This document shows positions 50,998 to 59,545 of a DNA stretch of 64,000 nt, piece by piece. Source of the DNA: Pseudomonadales bacterium (lineage in GTDB: Bacteria; Pseudomonadota; Gammaproteobacteria; Pseudomonadales; Azotimanducaceae); contig JADHNU010000008.1 of the NCBI GenBank assembly GCA_016779325.1, positions 1-64,000 of the forward strand. The letters are read 5' to 3'. The translations under genes and the position numbers were made by a program. The notes below the pieces were generated by a model that did not search any database, was not told the origin of the DNA, and saw only the letters and a list, made by a program, of their open reading frames with translations. The stretch's first letter is position 1. Every line of letters begins with the position of its first letter.

Positions 50998-51824
50998 GAC
51001 GCCTCTAGGAATTCATCGAAGAGCGCATCGGCAACGTCCTCAAGGAATTGCTCAAGGATCGGCCGATCGTCCGGGGGCAACATCAGGACCACCCGATCCA
51101 CCTCGAGATCCTCAAAGGCTTCGAGCGTTTCCAGCGTCGGCACGGCAGCGGTGAGCACCGCGACCTCGAGGGTACCAAGAGCGCCGATCCGCTCGCTCCG
51201 GCTGTCCTCTTCCTCCAGCGCGGCCATGGCCTCGGCCACCGCTTCGAGATCATCGCCACGAAACAGCCAGCCCTGAGCCGACGTCACCGCGAGGGCCAAG
51301 CTCGCGGCACTTCGGCCTTGAACCCATAGGGGCAAGCTCGCCCCATGGAACGGCCGAGGCGCCGCCTGCAGCTGAGCAATTTGATGGCACTGACCTTCAA
51401 GCCGCGGCGCCTGGCTACCCCACAGGCTTCTTAGGCCTTGAAGCCATTCTTCCTCTAAATCCGTACCGCTGGCCTGGCCAAAGCCAGGGGGCAGCAGGAG
51501 CTGGGCACGCCCGTCGCTCCAATGATCCAGGCTGGCCACCAGCTTTGCCCACAGTAAGGCGTCACCGGCGCAGCCCTCGGAAGCACTCATGACTAAGGTA
51601 AGGGCTTCCGTGTGCTCCGCCAGCGCACCGAGGCATATGGCAGGGTGGATAATGGGCGTGTTGGGACTGGGCGCTCGAGGGTGGGGCCGAGGATCGGAAA
51701 GCGCGAGGTCACCGGCGGTCCAAAGAGAATCGAAGCCAAGGTCCTCCGCAAGCTGCGCAAGGGACAGGGCAACTTCCGGATTCGCCGCAGCGCCCTGGTT
51801 AATACCGTACAGTCCAAAGTGCAT
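50994..51824 (-). CDS. LLM-class oxidoreductase, divergent
   Basis: 276 residues, luciferase-like fold recognisable from H-F-G-L-Y-G-I, L-A-E-D-L-G-F-D-S-L-W-T-A-G-D and P-L-W-V-Q-G-R-S. It is about 40-60 residues shorter than its relatives in this window, and its C-terminal third is unusually acidic. The loop binding the deazaflavin phosphate is poorly conserved, so cofactor use is uncertain. Tail-to-tail with the ABC ATPase gene. Confidence 0.7.
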   Translation of the reverse strand: MHFGLYGINQGAAANPEVALSLAQLAEDLGFDSLWTAGDLALSDPRPHPRAPSPNTPIIHPAICLGALAEHTEALTLVMSASEGCAGDALLWAKLVASLDHWSDGRAQLLLPPGFGQASGTDLEEEWLQGLRSLWGSQAPRLEGQCHQIAQLQAAPRPFHGASLPLWVQGRSAASLALAVTSAQGWLFRGDDLEAVAEAMAALEEEDSRSERIGALGTLEVAVLTAAVPTLETLEAFEDLEVDRVVLMLPPDDRPILEQFLEDVADALFDEFLEAS

Positions 51825-51919
51825 GGCCTGGCCCTCCCCGAGCCCTGCGCCGGGGCCTTGGGCACCCGAAGCGCGCGTGTTACCTTAGCTTGACACTTTT
51901 TTCTGTCTGAGAGTATCCC

Positions 51920-52501
51920 ATGTCTCTGCAGGCGATATCCGACCCGATTGTCTCCTACGAATCGGACCCCCTGATCCTCGTGAACGAACAGGATCAAGCG
52001 ACGGGCTTTTTAGACAAAGCGGCCTGTCACGATGGCGAAGGCCTGCTACACCGGGCCTTCTCCGTTTTCATCTTCAATGAGCATGGCGAGGTGCTGCTGC
52101 AGCGACGGGCCGAGGGCAAGCGGCTCTGGCCGGGCTACTGGTCAAACAGCTGTTGCAGCCATCCCCGGGCGGGAGAGGAGATCCCCGAGGCCGCCCGGCG
52201 GCGCACGGAACAGGAACTGGGCCTCCACTGCGAACTGACCCCGCTTTACGCCTTTACCTATCACGCACGCTTCCAGGACTTGGGGGCGGAATGGGAGCAC
52301 TGTCACGTCCTCGTGGGCCAGCTTGAGCGGCCTCGTCCCAAGGTCAACCGCCATGAGATTAGTGCCTGGCGCTGGGTATCTCCGGCCGCCCTAAGCCATG
52401 GGCTTCAGGCCCAGCCGGAACAGTACACGCCCTGGCTTGCCCTAGAGTGGGCCACGCTCCAAGCGGAGTACGGCGCCCGCCTGCCTCGCGCCCTGGGCTA
52501 G
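51920..52501 (+). CDS. idi: Isopentenyl-diphosphate delta-isomerase, type I
   Basis: 193 residues. The Nudix-like fold has the type I catalytic segments W-S-N-S-C-C-S-H-P near residue 75 (Cys) and R-x-E-Q-E-L-G; W-E-H-C-H-V-L-V supplies the Glu and metal-ligand residues. It interconverts isopentenyl and dimethylallyl diphosphate for isoprenoids such as carotenoids and quinones. It has about 17 more N-terminal residues than E. coli Idi. Six bases before a YkgJ-like gene. Confidence 0.9.
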   Translation: MSLQAISDPIVSYESDPLILVNEQDQATGFLDKAACHDGEGLLHRAFSVFIFNEHGEVLLQRRAEGKRLWPGYWSNSCCSHPRAGEEIPEAARRRTEQELGLHCELTPLYAFTYHARFQDLGAEWEHCHVLVGQLERPRPKVNRHEISAWRWVSPAALSHGLQAQPEQYTPWLALEWATLQAEYGARLPRALG

Positions 52502-52507
52502 GGCGCC

Positions 52508-52768
52508 ATGGCCTTTAGCTGCCGAAGCGGCTGCGGCGCATGCTGCATTGCGCCGGCGATCGTCACCCCGTTCTACGGCATGCCGGCGGGAAAACCCGCC
52601 GGGGTCCGCTGCGTTCATCTGACCGAAGGCCTTCGCTGTGCGCTCTTTCGTGACCCTCGGCGCCCCGCCGCGTGCGGGGCCTTTCAGGCCGAACCGGCCT
52701 TTTGTGGCACGGACCGGGCGACGGCCTTTGCCATCCTTACCCAACTAGAAGCGGAAACGCAGGCTTAG
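52508..52768 (+). CDS. YkgJ-family cysteine-rich (metal-cluster) protein
   Basis: 86 residues with eight Cys; C-x3-C-x2-C-C near the N-terminus and three more isolated Cys toward the middle and C-terminus, including the R-P-A-A-C-G-A-F-Q segment, match the YkgJ/UPF0153 zinc or iron-cluster family. Function unknown. Cotranscribed with idi; the stop overlaps the convergent LLM gene in TTAG. Confidence 0.75.
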   Translation: MAFSCRSGCGACCIAPAIVTPFYGMPAGKPAGVRCVHLTEGLRCALFRDPRRPAACGAFQAEPAFCGTDRATAFAILTQLEAETQA

Positions 52769-53775
52769 CCTGCCTTCAGGGCGTCGATGATCTTCTTCTG
52801 CTCCGCCACGGGCACGGTGCTGTACGCCGCGGAAGTGCGATCGACGATGTCGCCATAGCGGGACAGAATGCCGGCGGCCACATCCTTCGGCTCGGCCACC
52901 ACGGCAAATTCCTTGAGAAGGTCGTCGGTGATGAGCTCGCCCATCTCCACCCACTTCCCTTCCTTGGACATGGCGTTCAGCACCCCTTGCAGCTCCCCGG
53001 CACCGATGGAGTCGAGAACCCCCTTGTAAGCAGGGGTGGAGCCATAGAAGGCAATCTGCTTGGTCACCGTGGCTTTGGCCTGAGCAAAGCTTTGCTCATC
53101 GCTGCCCGTCACCACGAAGCAGGGGTAGGCAATCTGGAAATCTTCCCGCCGCCGCCCGGCCTTAGCGAAGCCCTTCTCCAGCGCCGGCAAGGTCACACTT
53201 CGAAGATAGGCCTCGGTGGTGAAGGCGTGAACGATCATGCCGTCCGCCACTTCCCCAGCGACCTGGGTCATGACCGGACCCACGGCAGCGAGAAACACCT
53301 TCGGGGCCCCGTAGGTCGTATTGGTGGGGGTGAACATGGGCGTCATGAGGGTGTGCTGATAGTAATCCCCCCGGAACTTCAGGGGTTCCTCCTCGTACCA
53401 GCACGCCCAAATAGCGCGCATGGCGGAAATCAGTTCGCGCATCTGCTTTGCCGGCGCGTCGTGCCAGGGCATGGAGAAGCGCTTGGTGATATGGGGCTTG
53501 ATCTGCGAGCCCAGCCCCAGGATGAAACGGCCCTTGGCATAGGCATTTAGATCGTGGCCCAGGTTCGCTAGGGTCATGGGGCTTCGGGAGAAGGCCACGG
53601 CAATGGATGTCATAAGCTCGATCTCCCGGCTTTGGCCGGCGGCCACGGCCAGGGGCAGGAAGGGGTCATGGGCCGTTTCCGCGGTCAGGGCTCCGCTATA
53701 CCCCATCTCCTCTAAGCGGGCGATCTCCTTCGGTACGTCTTCAAGGTTCGTGGTCAATCCGGCGTCAACGCGCAT
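52765..53775 (-). CDS. LLM-class F420-dependent oxidoreductase
   Basis: 336 residues. The N-terminus (M-G-Y-S-G-A-L-T-A-E-T-A-H-D-P-F-L-P) and the segments I-A-V-A-F-S-R-S-P-M and F-I-L-G-L-G-S-Q-I-K-P-H are those of the TIGR03617-type, putative F420-dependent LLM enzymes. They reduce or oxidise alcohols, aldehydes or enoyl compounds with F420. Minus strand, convergent with the idi-YkgJ pair and separated from htpX by about 170 bases. Confidence 0.85.
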   Translation of the reverse strand: MRVDAGLTTNLEDVPKEIARLEEMGYSGALTAETAHDPFLPLAVAAGQSREIELMTSIAVAFSRSPMTLANLGHDLNAYAKGRFILGLGSQIKPHITKRFSMPWHDAPAKQMRELISAMRAIWACWYEEEPLKFRGDYYQHTLMTPMFTPTNTTYGAPKVFLAAVGPVMTQVAGEVADGMIVHAFTTEAYLRSVTLPALEKGFAKAGRRREDFQIAYPCFVVTGSDEQSFAQAKATVTKQIAFYGSTPAYKGVLDSIGAGELQGVLNAMSKEGKWVEMGELITDDLLKEFAVVAEPKDVAAGILSRYGDIVDRTSAAYSTVPVAEQKKIIDALKAG

Positions 53776-53882
53776 GCTTTCTCCCCCGCCTTACGGCAGC
53801 TCAAAAAATGAAGTCTGATTCTAGGAAGGGCCTGAGGAGGCGTCCAGCAGCGAGCGCATAGATAAAAGTTTTCCCCGGGGCG

Positions 53883-53911
53883 CTTGAAGTTCCGCGAGGT
53901 CGCACCCATCT
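53883..53911 (+). promoter_or_regulatory. Sigma-32 (heat-shock) type promoter of htpX
   Basis: CTTGAAG (53883-53889) and ACCCATCT (53904-53911) match the -35 CTTGAAA and -10 CCCCATNT of RpoH promoters at 6 of 7 and 6-7 of 8, with a 14-base spacer. Transcription would start near 53918, about 26 bases before the GTG start of htpX. Confidence 0.65.
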
Positions 53912-53943
53912 TTGAGAAATCTTTGTTTTGGAGCACAGCGACG

Positions 53944-54828
53944 GTGCAACGAATTTCTCTGTTTCTTCTGACCAACCTAGCCGTGATGGTGCTGGCTGGG
54001 GTCACCCTGAACCTGCTTGGGGTGGGCAGCATCCTCGCGGCCAATGGCGTCGACCTCGACATGGGCGCGCTCCTTGCCTTCTGCGGCGTCTTCGGCATGA
54101 GCGGCGCCTTCGTATCCCTACTGCTCAGCAAGTTCATGGCGAAGCAAGGCACGGGCACGCAAATCCTTACCCAGGCGCGCAATCGGGAAGAGCAGTGGTT
54201 GCTCGATACGGTCGCCGAGCTCGCCCGGGAGGCAGGCATTGGCATGCCCGAAGTGGGCGTTTTCCCCGCGGAGCAACCCAACGCCTTTGCCACGGGCTGG
54301 AACCGAAATCAGGCCCTCGTGGCCGTCTCCACGGGGCTTCTGCGCTCCATGGGGCCGCAGGAAGTGCGGGCCGTACTCGCCCACGAGATTGGCCACGTGG
54401 CCAACGGCGACATGGTGACGCTGGCCCTCGTGCAGGGGGTGGTGAATACCTTCGTGATGTTCCTGGCGCGCCTCGCGGGGTTCTTCGTCGACCGGGTGCT
54501 GCTGAAGAACGAACGCGGCCTCGGGATGGGTTATTTCATCACCAGCATCGTCATGGAGCTCGTGCTCGGCATGCTCGCCATGACCGTGGTGATGTGGGTT
54601 TCCCGCCGTCGGGAGTTTCGGGCCGATGCCTTCGGTGCTCGCCTGGCCGGGCGAGACGCCATGATTGGGGCCCTTGAGCGTCTTCGTAGCGGGGATCAGC
54701 TGCCTGACGCCATGCCCGCCACCCTACAGGCCTTCGGCATTCGTCCCGGGCACCCGCGCGGCTTCGACGCGCTATTCCGCTCCCATCCGCCCCTCGAGGA
54801 CCGCATCGCGGCCCTCCGCAACGGCTAG
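53944..54828 (+). CDS. htpX: HtpX, heat-shock membrane zinc metalloprotease
   Basis: 294 residues, equal to E. coli HtpX. Two N-terminal membrane helices (about residues 5-25 and 36-57), the zinc site H-E-I-G-H near residue 147 with the third ligand Glu in R-R-E-F-R-A-D-A, and two later hydrophobic segments. It degrades misfolded membrane proteins together with FtsH. The GTG start gives the family N-terminus [11 protein letters not shown]; the longer open frame starts inside the -35 element of the promoter. Controlled by a sigma-32-like promoter. Confidence 0.93.
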   Translation: MQRISLFLLTNLAVMVLAGVTLNLLGVGSILAANGVDLDMGALLAFCGVFGMSGAFVSLLLSKFMAKQGTGTQILTQARNREEQWLLDTVAELAREAGIGMPEVGVFPAEQPNAFATGWNRNQALVAVSTGLLRSMGPQEVRAVLAHEIGHVANGDMVTLALVQGVVNTFVMFLARLAGFFVDRVLLKNERGLGMGYFITSIVMELVLGMLAMTVVMWVSRRREFRADAFGARLAGRDAMIGALERLRSGDQLPDAMPATLQAFGIRPGHPRGFDALFRSHPPLEDRIAALRNG

Positions 54829-55238
54829 GCTGGCTCCGCCAGGGGCACGAGGCGAACCGTCGACGTGCCCTTGGCCAACACTCTGCCTTCCTCGTCCTTC
54901 AGGGTGCCCTCAAGAAACACCGTTTGCTTGCCCGCTCGTTCGATCCAGCCCTCGGCAAGCACCAGCCCGGGGGTGGCGGGCCGAAAGAAGCTGATTTTGA
55001 TTTCCAGCGTGGCAATCCAGAAGCCCTGACCAAAGCGACCAATGCAAGCGTGGGCCATGGCGGAATCAATCCAGCCGGTGACAAAGCCCCCCTGGGCAAT
55101 ACCGCCCGTGTGGCACATTTCGGGTTTGACGGTGAAGCGAATGGTTGAGCGGCCCGCCTCACCATCGAGGGCGAGGACTTCGCCATCCCCCAAGGTCTTT
55201 AGCAGGCTGTTCGGGGCCACATCAGGACTTGCGCTCAA
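54825..55238 (-). CDS. PaaI-type hot-dog acyl-CoA thioesterase
   Basis: 137 residues, single hot-dog domain. [22 protein letters not shown] near residues 45-65 contains the catalytic Asp and the helix found in PaaI/YbgC-like thioesterases. A TTG start is chosen because TAGGAGAA lies four bases upstream; the open frame extends back into the enoyl-CoA hydratase gene. It hydrolyses small or aromatic acyl-CoA. Last gene of the minus-strand acyl-CoA set. Confidence 0.78.
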   Translation of the reverse strand: MSASPDVAPNSLLKTLGDGEVLALDGEAGRSTIRFTVKPEMCHTGGIAQGGFVTGWIDSAMAHACIGRFGQGFWIATLEIKISFFRPATPGLVLAEGWIERAGKQTVFLEGTLKDEEGRVLAKGTSTVRLVPLAEPA

Positions 55239-55248
55239 AGCCGTTCTC

Positions 55249-56106
55249 CTAGGCGTCAGAAGAGGGAGACGTCGGCGTTGTGCCGCCCTCCCGATAGTCC
55301 CCGAAGGCCGCATCGCGCTGGCTCAGGGTTTGGGTGAGGCCCTTATCGCGGATATCGCGAAGGTGGGCGCGAGCCGATTCACCGAGCATGGCGAGGGCCT
55401 GGAGTTCCGTGCCGGCGCGTACGGCGGCGCGGAAGCCCATGAGCTCAAGCTGCCGGTGCACGGCGCGTTTGTTGAACTGCTGCACATCGGGGGGTACCTG
55501 GGCGATCTTCTTTGCTACCGAGAGCACCTCATCATGCAGCGTTGCCGCGGGAAAGGCTCGGTTCGCAAAGCCGCAGGCCGCGGCCTCCACCCCGGACATG
55601 GCATCCCCCGTCAGCATGAGCTCCATGGCGCGGCGCAGGCCCACCACCCAGGGGAAAAATTGATTGTCCGGGGGGCTGATGGCGCGCACCACGGGGTAGC
55701 CGATGCGCGCATCCTCGGCCACGTAGACTAAATCGCAGGCCGTAGCGAGCTCCGTGCCGCCGGCAAGGCAGTAACCCTCGACTGCCGCAATGACGGGCTT
55801 GGCTAAATCATTCATGCGGAAGAACCCGTCCACCACGTGGCGGGGCCAATTGCCAAGACCCCCGGCACTGTAGAAAGGTTGGTGCTCGGCGCTGTTCTGC
55901 TTTAAGTCGTAGCCCGCGGAGAAATGCCCCCCGGCGCCGCAAAGAATGGTGACGCGATGGTCCGGATCCCGATCAAGGCGCTCCAGCGCCTCAAACAGCT
56001 CGCCCCGCAGCGCATTTGAAAGAGGATTACGCTTCTCCGGCCGGTTCAGCGTTAAGCGAACCACGCCTTCGGCAAGAGTTTCCTCCGTAAGCAACGCCTC
56101 AGCCAT
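55249..56106 (-). CDS. Enoyl-CoA hydratase/isomerase
   Basis: 285 residues, crotonase family. N-R-P-E-K-R-N-P-L-S, G-A-G-G-H-F-S-A-G-Y-D-L and V-E-G-Y-C-L-A-G-G-T-E-L-A-T-A-C-D supply the oxyanion holes; D-A-R-I-G-Y-P-V-V-R near residue 150 matches subgroups close to 1,4-dihydroxynaphthoyl-CoA synthase-like and fatty enoyl-CoA hydratases. Ten bases after an LLM gene and ten before the thioesterase gene, so the three probably form one transcript. Confidence 0.84.
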   Translation of the reverse strand: MAEALLTEETLAEGVVRLTLNRPEKRNPLSNALRGELFEALERLDRDPDHRVTILCGAGGHFSAGYDLKQNSAEHQPFYSAGGLGNWPRHVVDGFFRMNDLAKPVIAAVEGYCLAGGTELATACDLVYVAEDARIGYPVVRAISPPDNQFFPWVVGLRRAMELMLTGDAMSGVEAAACGFANRAFPAATLHDEVLSVAKKIAQVPPDVQQFNKRAVHRQLELMGFRAAVRAGTELQALAMLGESARAHLRDIRDKGLTQTLSQRDAAFGDYREGGTTPTSPSSDA

Positions 56107-56116
56107 GACCCCGCCC

Positions 56117-57109
56117 CTAGCGCTTGAAAGCGGACGCCGTGAAGGCCTTCAGGGTGGCCTCGGCGGACGCCGCATCAAGGGCCAGGGGCGCAATGATGGC
56201 CGTGTCGACGCCCGTGTCCATGGCCCAGCGAATGCGCTCCTGACACTCCCCTGCACTACCGATCACGCCAATCTCGTCCACGAGCTGGTCCGTGAGAGCG
56301 CTGCTCGTCTTCTCCCGATCCTTCGCGGCCCACCCTTCGCGAATGGCGGCCGCGGCTTCCTCGTAGCCCGCCCAAGCCAGGAATGCGTTGTATTGCGGGG
56401 TGGCATAGTAAGGCGCGAAGGCCGCCCGGAAGGCATTACGGGCCCGGTCCTTGTCATCGGTTACGCAGACCATGAAGCGGTTCACCACCTCCGGGCGGGC
56501 GCTCTTGCCACCGCGTGCCGCGCCGATATCGACGTGTTCCATCATCTTCGGCAGGGCCAGCTTCGGCCACAGATTGAAGATCACCCCATCGGAGACCGCA
56601 GCCGCCTCTTCGATCATCTTCGATCGTAGGGCCGCCATGTACACCGGAGGCGGCGTCTCCAAGGGCGGCTGACGATAGCCCTGGCTCTGGAGCGTTTCGC
56701 CGTCGAAGTTGCTTTTTTCTCCCGCCAGCATGGACTTCACCAGACGCACCGTTTCGCTCACACGGGTGAGCGGCTTCTCCAAGGGAATGCCGTTCCATCC
56801 CGTCATCATGGTTTTGCTCGAGGAGCCAAGCCCCATGACGAAACGCCCCGGCAGCTGCTGCGCCACCGTATAGGCCGTGGCCGCCAGGACCGACGGCGCC
56901 CGGGTGTAGACCGGCGTGACGGCAATGCCCACGCGGAGGGTTTTCGTGTGATCCCCAAGGATGGCCGCCAGAGTGAGCGCATCGGGGGCGCCGCCGTCGC
57001 CAAACCAGGCGTCGCTGTAGCCCTCAGCTTCTGCCCACTGGGCCCGAGCGATGGTGTCGGAGACCTTCGGCCCCCCCGGTAAGGTTACCGCGACGCGTTT
57101 TTCCGCCAT
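56117..57109 (-). CDS. LLM-class F420-dependent oxidoreductase
   Basis: 330 residues. The N-terminus K-R-V-A-V-T-L-P-G-G, the strand G-I-A-V-T-P-V-Y-T-R-A-P and F-V-M-G-L-G-S-S-S-K-T-M-M-T-G-W are typical of F420-dependent LLM enzymes like Mer/Fgd relatives. GAGGGGG four bases before the ATG fixes the start. Head of the operon with enoyl-CoA hydratase and thioesterase, suggesting a redox step within acyl-CoA breakdown. Substrate unknown. Confidence 0.85.
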   Translation of the reverse strand: MAEKRVAVTLPGGPKVSDTIARAQWAEAEGYSDAWFGDGGAPDALTLAAILGDHTKTLRVGIAVTPVYTRAPSVLAATAYTVAQQLPGRFVMGLGSSSKTMMTGWNGIPLEKPLTRVSETVRLVKSMLAGEKSNFDGETLQSQGYRQPPLETPPPVYMAALRSKMIEEAAAVSDGVIFNLWPKLALPKMMEHVDIGAARGGKSARPEVVNRFMVCVTDDKDRARNAFRAAFAPYYATPQYNAFLAWAGYEEAAAAIREGWAAKDREKTSSALTDQLVDEIGVIGSAGECQERIRWAMDTGVDTAIIAPLALDAASAEATLKAFTASAFKR

Positions 57110-57285
57110 GTTTCCCCCTCGTTGAATAGGACGGGCCTCGCAGGAGGCCGTGCGCCCGAAGCGTCGCATCGCCCCCGCTCTCGATCAAGCCTTCCGAGGC
57201 CGAGGGACGATGCTATGCTCCCCACCTGCTGCGCTGGCGCAAGCGAGCGCGGCTGTTCACCGATCTCTGGGGGAAGGATCACCGC

Positions 57286-58338
57286 ATGACCGACGCACCC
57301 GTACTCACGCCTATCCGACCGGGCCACGAATTCGACCAGGACGCCCTAAAGGCGTTTCTACAAGTCCAAGCTGAGGGCTTCGATGGCCCCCTAGAGCTGC
57401 TGCAGTTCGAAGGCGGTCAATCGAATCCGACCTTCCTCCTGCGCACGGACAGCGGCGAGTACGTGCTGCGGAAACAGCCCCCGGGCGCCCTCCTCCCCTC
57501 GGCTCACCAGGTGGACCGGGAGTACCGGGTCATGAAGGCGCTGGGCGCCACGGACGTTCCCGTACCGCGCATGATCGCCCTGGAAAACGAGGGCACGGTG
57601 ATCGGCACGCGTTTCTACGTGATGGAGAAGGTGGAGGGCCGGGTGCTGACGGATCTGCAGCTTCCCGGCCTCACGCCCGCCGATCGCCGAGCCGTTTACC
57701 TCGATTTAGCGAGCGTGCTGGCCAAGCTCCACGGCGTGGTGCCTGAGGCGCAGGGCCTGGCCGATTATGGCCGCCCTGGGAACTACTACACCCGCCAGAT
57801 TTCCCGCTGGAGCCGGCAGTACGAAGCCTCGAAGACGGAAGCCATCGACGCCATGGATAAGCTCATGGCCTGGCTCCCGGAACAGATTCCGGAGACGGAC
57901 GAGCCCCGCATCGTCCATGGCGATTACCGCCTGGGTAACGTCATGCTCCATCCCACGGAGCCGAAGATCGTGGCCGTACTCGACTGGGAACTGTCCACCC
58001 TCGGCCATCCACTGGCCGACCTAGGCTACCTCTGCATGGACTACCACTCCCCGGGCTACGAGGGCCAGGGGTTGGGCGCTATCGAGGATCTCACCGCCCA
58101 TGGCATCCCCACGGAAGCGGAGATGCTGGCCCATTACTGCCAAGCTACAGGACGGCCCGGCATCGAAAACTGGACCTTCTACCTCGTCTATAACCTGTTT
58201 CGCTCCGCGGCGATCATCCAGGGCGTTTACAAACGCGGCCTCGATGGCAACGCCGCCTCGGCTCAGGCCCTGGAATACAAGGAGGTCTGCCGGTCCCGCT
58301 CCGAACTGGCCTGGTCCCTCGTCGAGCAGGCCAGCTAG
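57286..58338 (+). CDS. APH-family phosphotransferase (ACAD10/11-kinase type)
   Basis: 350 residues. The nucleotide-binding G-G-Q-S-N-P-T-F is near residues 44-51, the catalytic H-G-D-Y-R-L-G-N near 210 and L-D-W-E-L-S-T-L-G-H-P about 20 residues later. This is the same subfamily as the kinase beginning at 9072. A GGGGGAAGGATC site precedes the ATG. Its own stem-loop terminator follows. Beside acyl-CoA and LLM genes, it again fits hydroxyacyl-CoA phosphorylation, but no DUF6285 partner is present. Confidence 0.78.
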   Translation: MTDAPVLTPIRPGHEFDQDALKAFLQVQAEGFDGPLELLQFEGGQSNPTFLLRTDSGEYVLRKQPPGALLPSAHQVDREYRVMKALGATDVPVPRMIALENEGTVIGTRFYVMEKVEGRVLTDLQLPGLTPADRRAVYLDLASVLAKLHGVVPEAQGLADYGRPGNYYTRQISRWSRQYEASKTEAIDAMDKLMAWLPEQIPETDEPRIVHGDYRLGNVMLHPTEPKIVAVLDWELSTLGHPLADLGYLCMDYHSPGYEGQGLGAIEDLTAHGIPTEAEMLAHYCQATGRPGIENWTFYLVYNLFRSAAIIQGVYKRGLDGNAASAQALEYKEVCRSRSELAWSLVEQAS

Positions 58339-58361
58339 GCCAGCGCAAACCTGGCAGATAA

Positions 58362-58391
58362 AAAAAGCCCAGCGAAGTCGCTGGGCTTTTT
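58362..58391. terminator. Bidirectional rho-independent terminator
   Basis: AAAAAGCCCAGCG-AAGT-CGCTGGGCTTTTT: a 13-bp perfect stem whose outer A/T arms give a T-run in both directions. It lies between the phosphotransferase gene and the convergent LLM gene and serves both. Confidence 0.88.
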
Positions 58392-58409
58392 GTTTCCCCG
58401 AGAGGCAGG

Positions 58410-59450
58410 CTAGAGCATCACGTCGGCGAGCAGCTCGATGGCCTGAGGCTGCGCTGAGCCAATGAGCATGGAGCCCACTTCCCCGCGCTTATCGGCGTCC
58501 TTCCAGCGCTGCGCGCGTTCGCGAATGCGCTCTGCGGGGCCGACGAGGTGGCACGCATCGATCAACTCCGCAGGCACAGCGGCCATGGCTTCATCTTTGC
58601 GGCCCGCAAGGTAGAGGTCTTGAATCTTGATGGCCGCCTCTTCAAAGCCTAGGCGCTTGGCATAGTCGTTGTAGAAGTTCTTATCCCGGGCCCCCATGCC
58701 GCCGATGTACAGCGCCATGCTGCCGCGCAGGGGCATCATGCATTCCTCGACGCTATCGCCGAGCACGCAGTTTACGAAAGGGGCGACGTCGAAGTTGAGC
58801 ATGGACTTGCCGTTGCCCGCCTTCGCAAAGCCCGCCTCGATGGGCTCCTTGAAAATGTGGAACTGGTCCGGATCCATCCATACGGGGAAGAAGCCATCGC
58901 AGGTTTCCGCCGCCGCCGCGACGCCCGTGGGCGTAATGGTGGCTGCGTAGATCGGAATGTCTTCCGTGCAGTGGAGGATGCTCTTCAGCGGCTTGCCAAG
59001 GCCCGTGGCCCCTTCCCCCTTGTAGGGCAGCTGATATTGCTTCCCGTCGAACTCCAGGGCCCCTTCCCGCGCAAAGATCTGCTTCATGATCTGTACGTAT
59101 TCCTTAAGGCGCGTGACCGGCTTGCCGTAGGGCACGCCGTGCCAGCCTTCCACCACCTGAGGACCGGAGGCCCCCAGGCCTACGATGAAGCGGTCATTAG
59201 AAAGCTGCGCTAGACTCATGGCGGTCATGGCCGCCATGGCCGGGGAGCGCGCCGGCATTTGCATGATGGCCGTGCCCACGCGAATCTTCGTGGTGTTGGC
59301 GAGAATCCAGGTGGCCGGCGTGATGGCGTCCGAGCCATAGGCTTCTGCGGTCCACACCGAGTCATAGCCGCAGGATTCCGCGTGCTTAATCGCATCCATG
59401 GGCAGGTTCATGCGCGAACCTGAATAACCAACGAGCATTCCGAGCTTCAT
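58410..59450 (-). CDS. LLM-class F420-dependent oxidoreductase (TIGR03559-type)
   Basis: 346 residues. M-K-L-G-M-L-V-G-Y-S-G, S-V-W-T-A-E-A-Y-G-S-D-A-I-T-P, G-T-A-I-M-Q-M-P-A-R-S-P and F-I-V-G-L-G-A-S-G-P-Q-V-V-E-G-W-H-G match a well-defined, putative F420-dependent subgroup common in mycobacteria and other F420 producers. ATG chosen at the family N-terminus; GGGAGAGA precedes it. Substrate unknown. Confidence 0.87.
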   Translation of the reverse strand: MKLGMLVGYSGSRMNLPMDAIKHAESCGYDSVWTAEAYGSDAITPATWILANTTKIRVGTAIMQMPARSPAMAAMTAMSLAQLSNDRFIVGLGASGPQVVEGWHGVPYGKPVTRLKEYVQIMKQIFAREGALEFDGKQYQLPYKGEGATGLGKPLKSILHCTEDIPIYAATITPTGVAAAAETCDGFFPVWMDPDQFHIFKEPIEAGFAKAGNGKSMLNFDVAPFVNCVLGDSVEECMMPLRGSMALYIGGMGARDKNFYNDYAKRLGFEEAAIKIQDLYLAGRKDEAMAAVPAELIDACHLVGPAERIRERAQRWKDADKRGEVGSMLIGSAQPQAIELLADVML

Positions 59451-59545
59451 GAAAGGTCTCTCCCTTAGGGCAAAGCAAATGGTCTTGCCGCGGAGTATAG
59501 GGGCCGGTCCCAAGAAGCGTCGACCCTTCCGGGAGTCCCTGCGCC

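Noticed and set aside
51890-51918. Perfect TTGACA just before idi as its -35 box
   Set aside because: The matching -10 would place the transcription start downstream of the idi ATG, and no good -10 is present.
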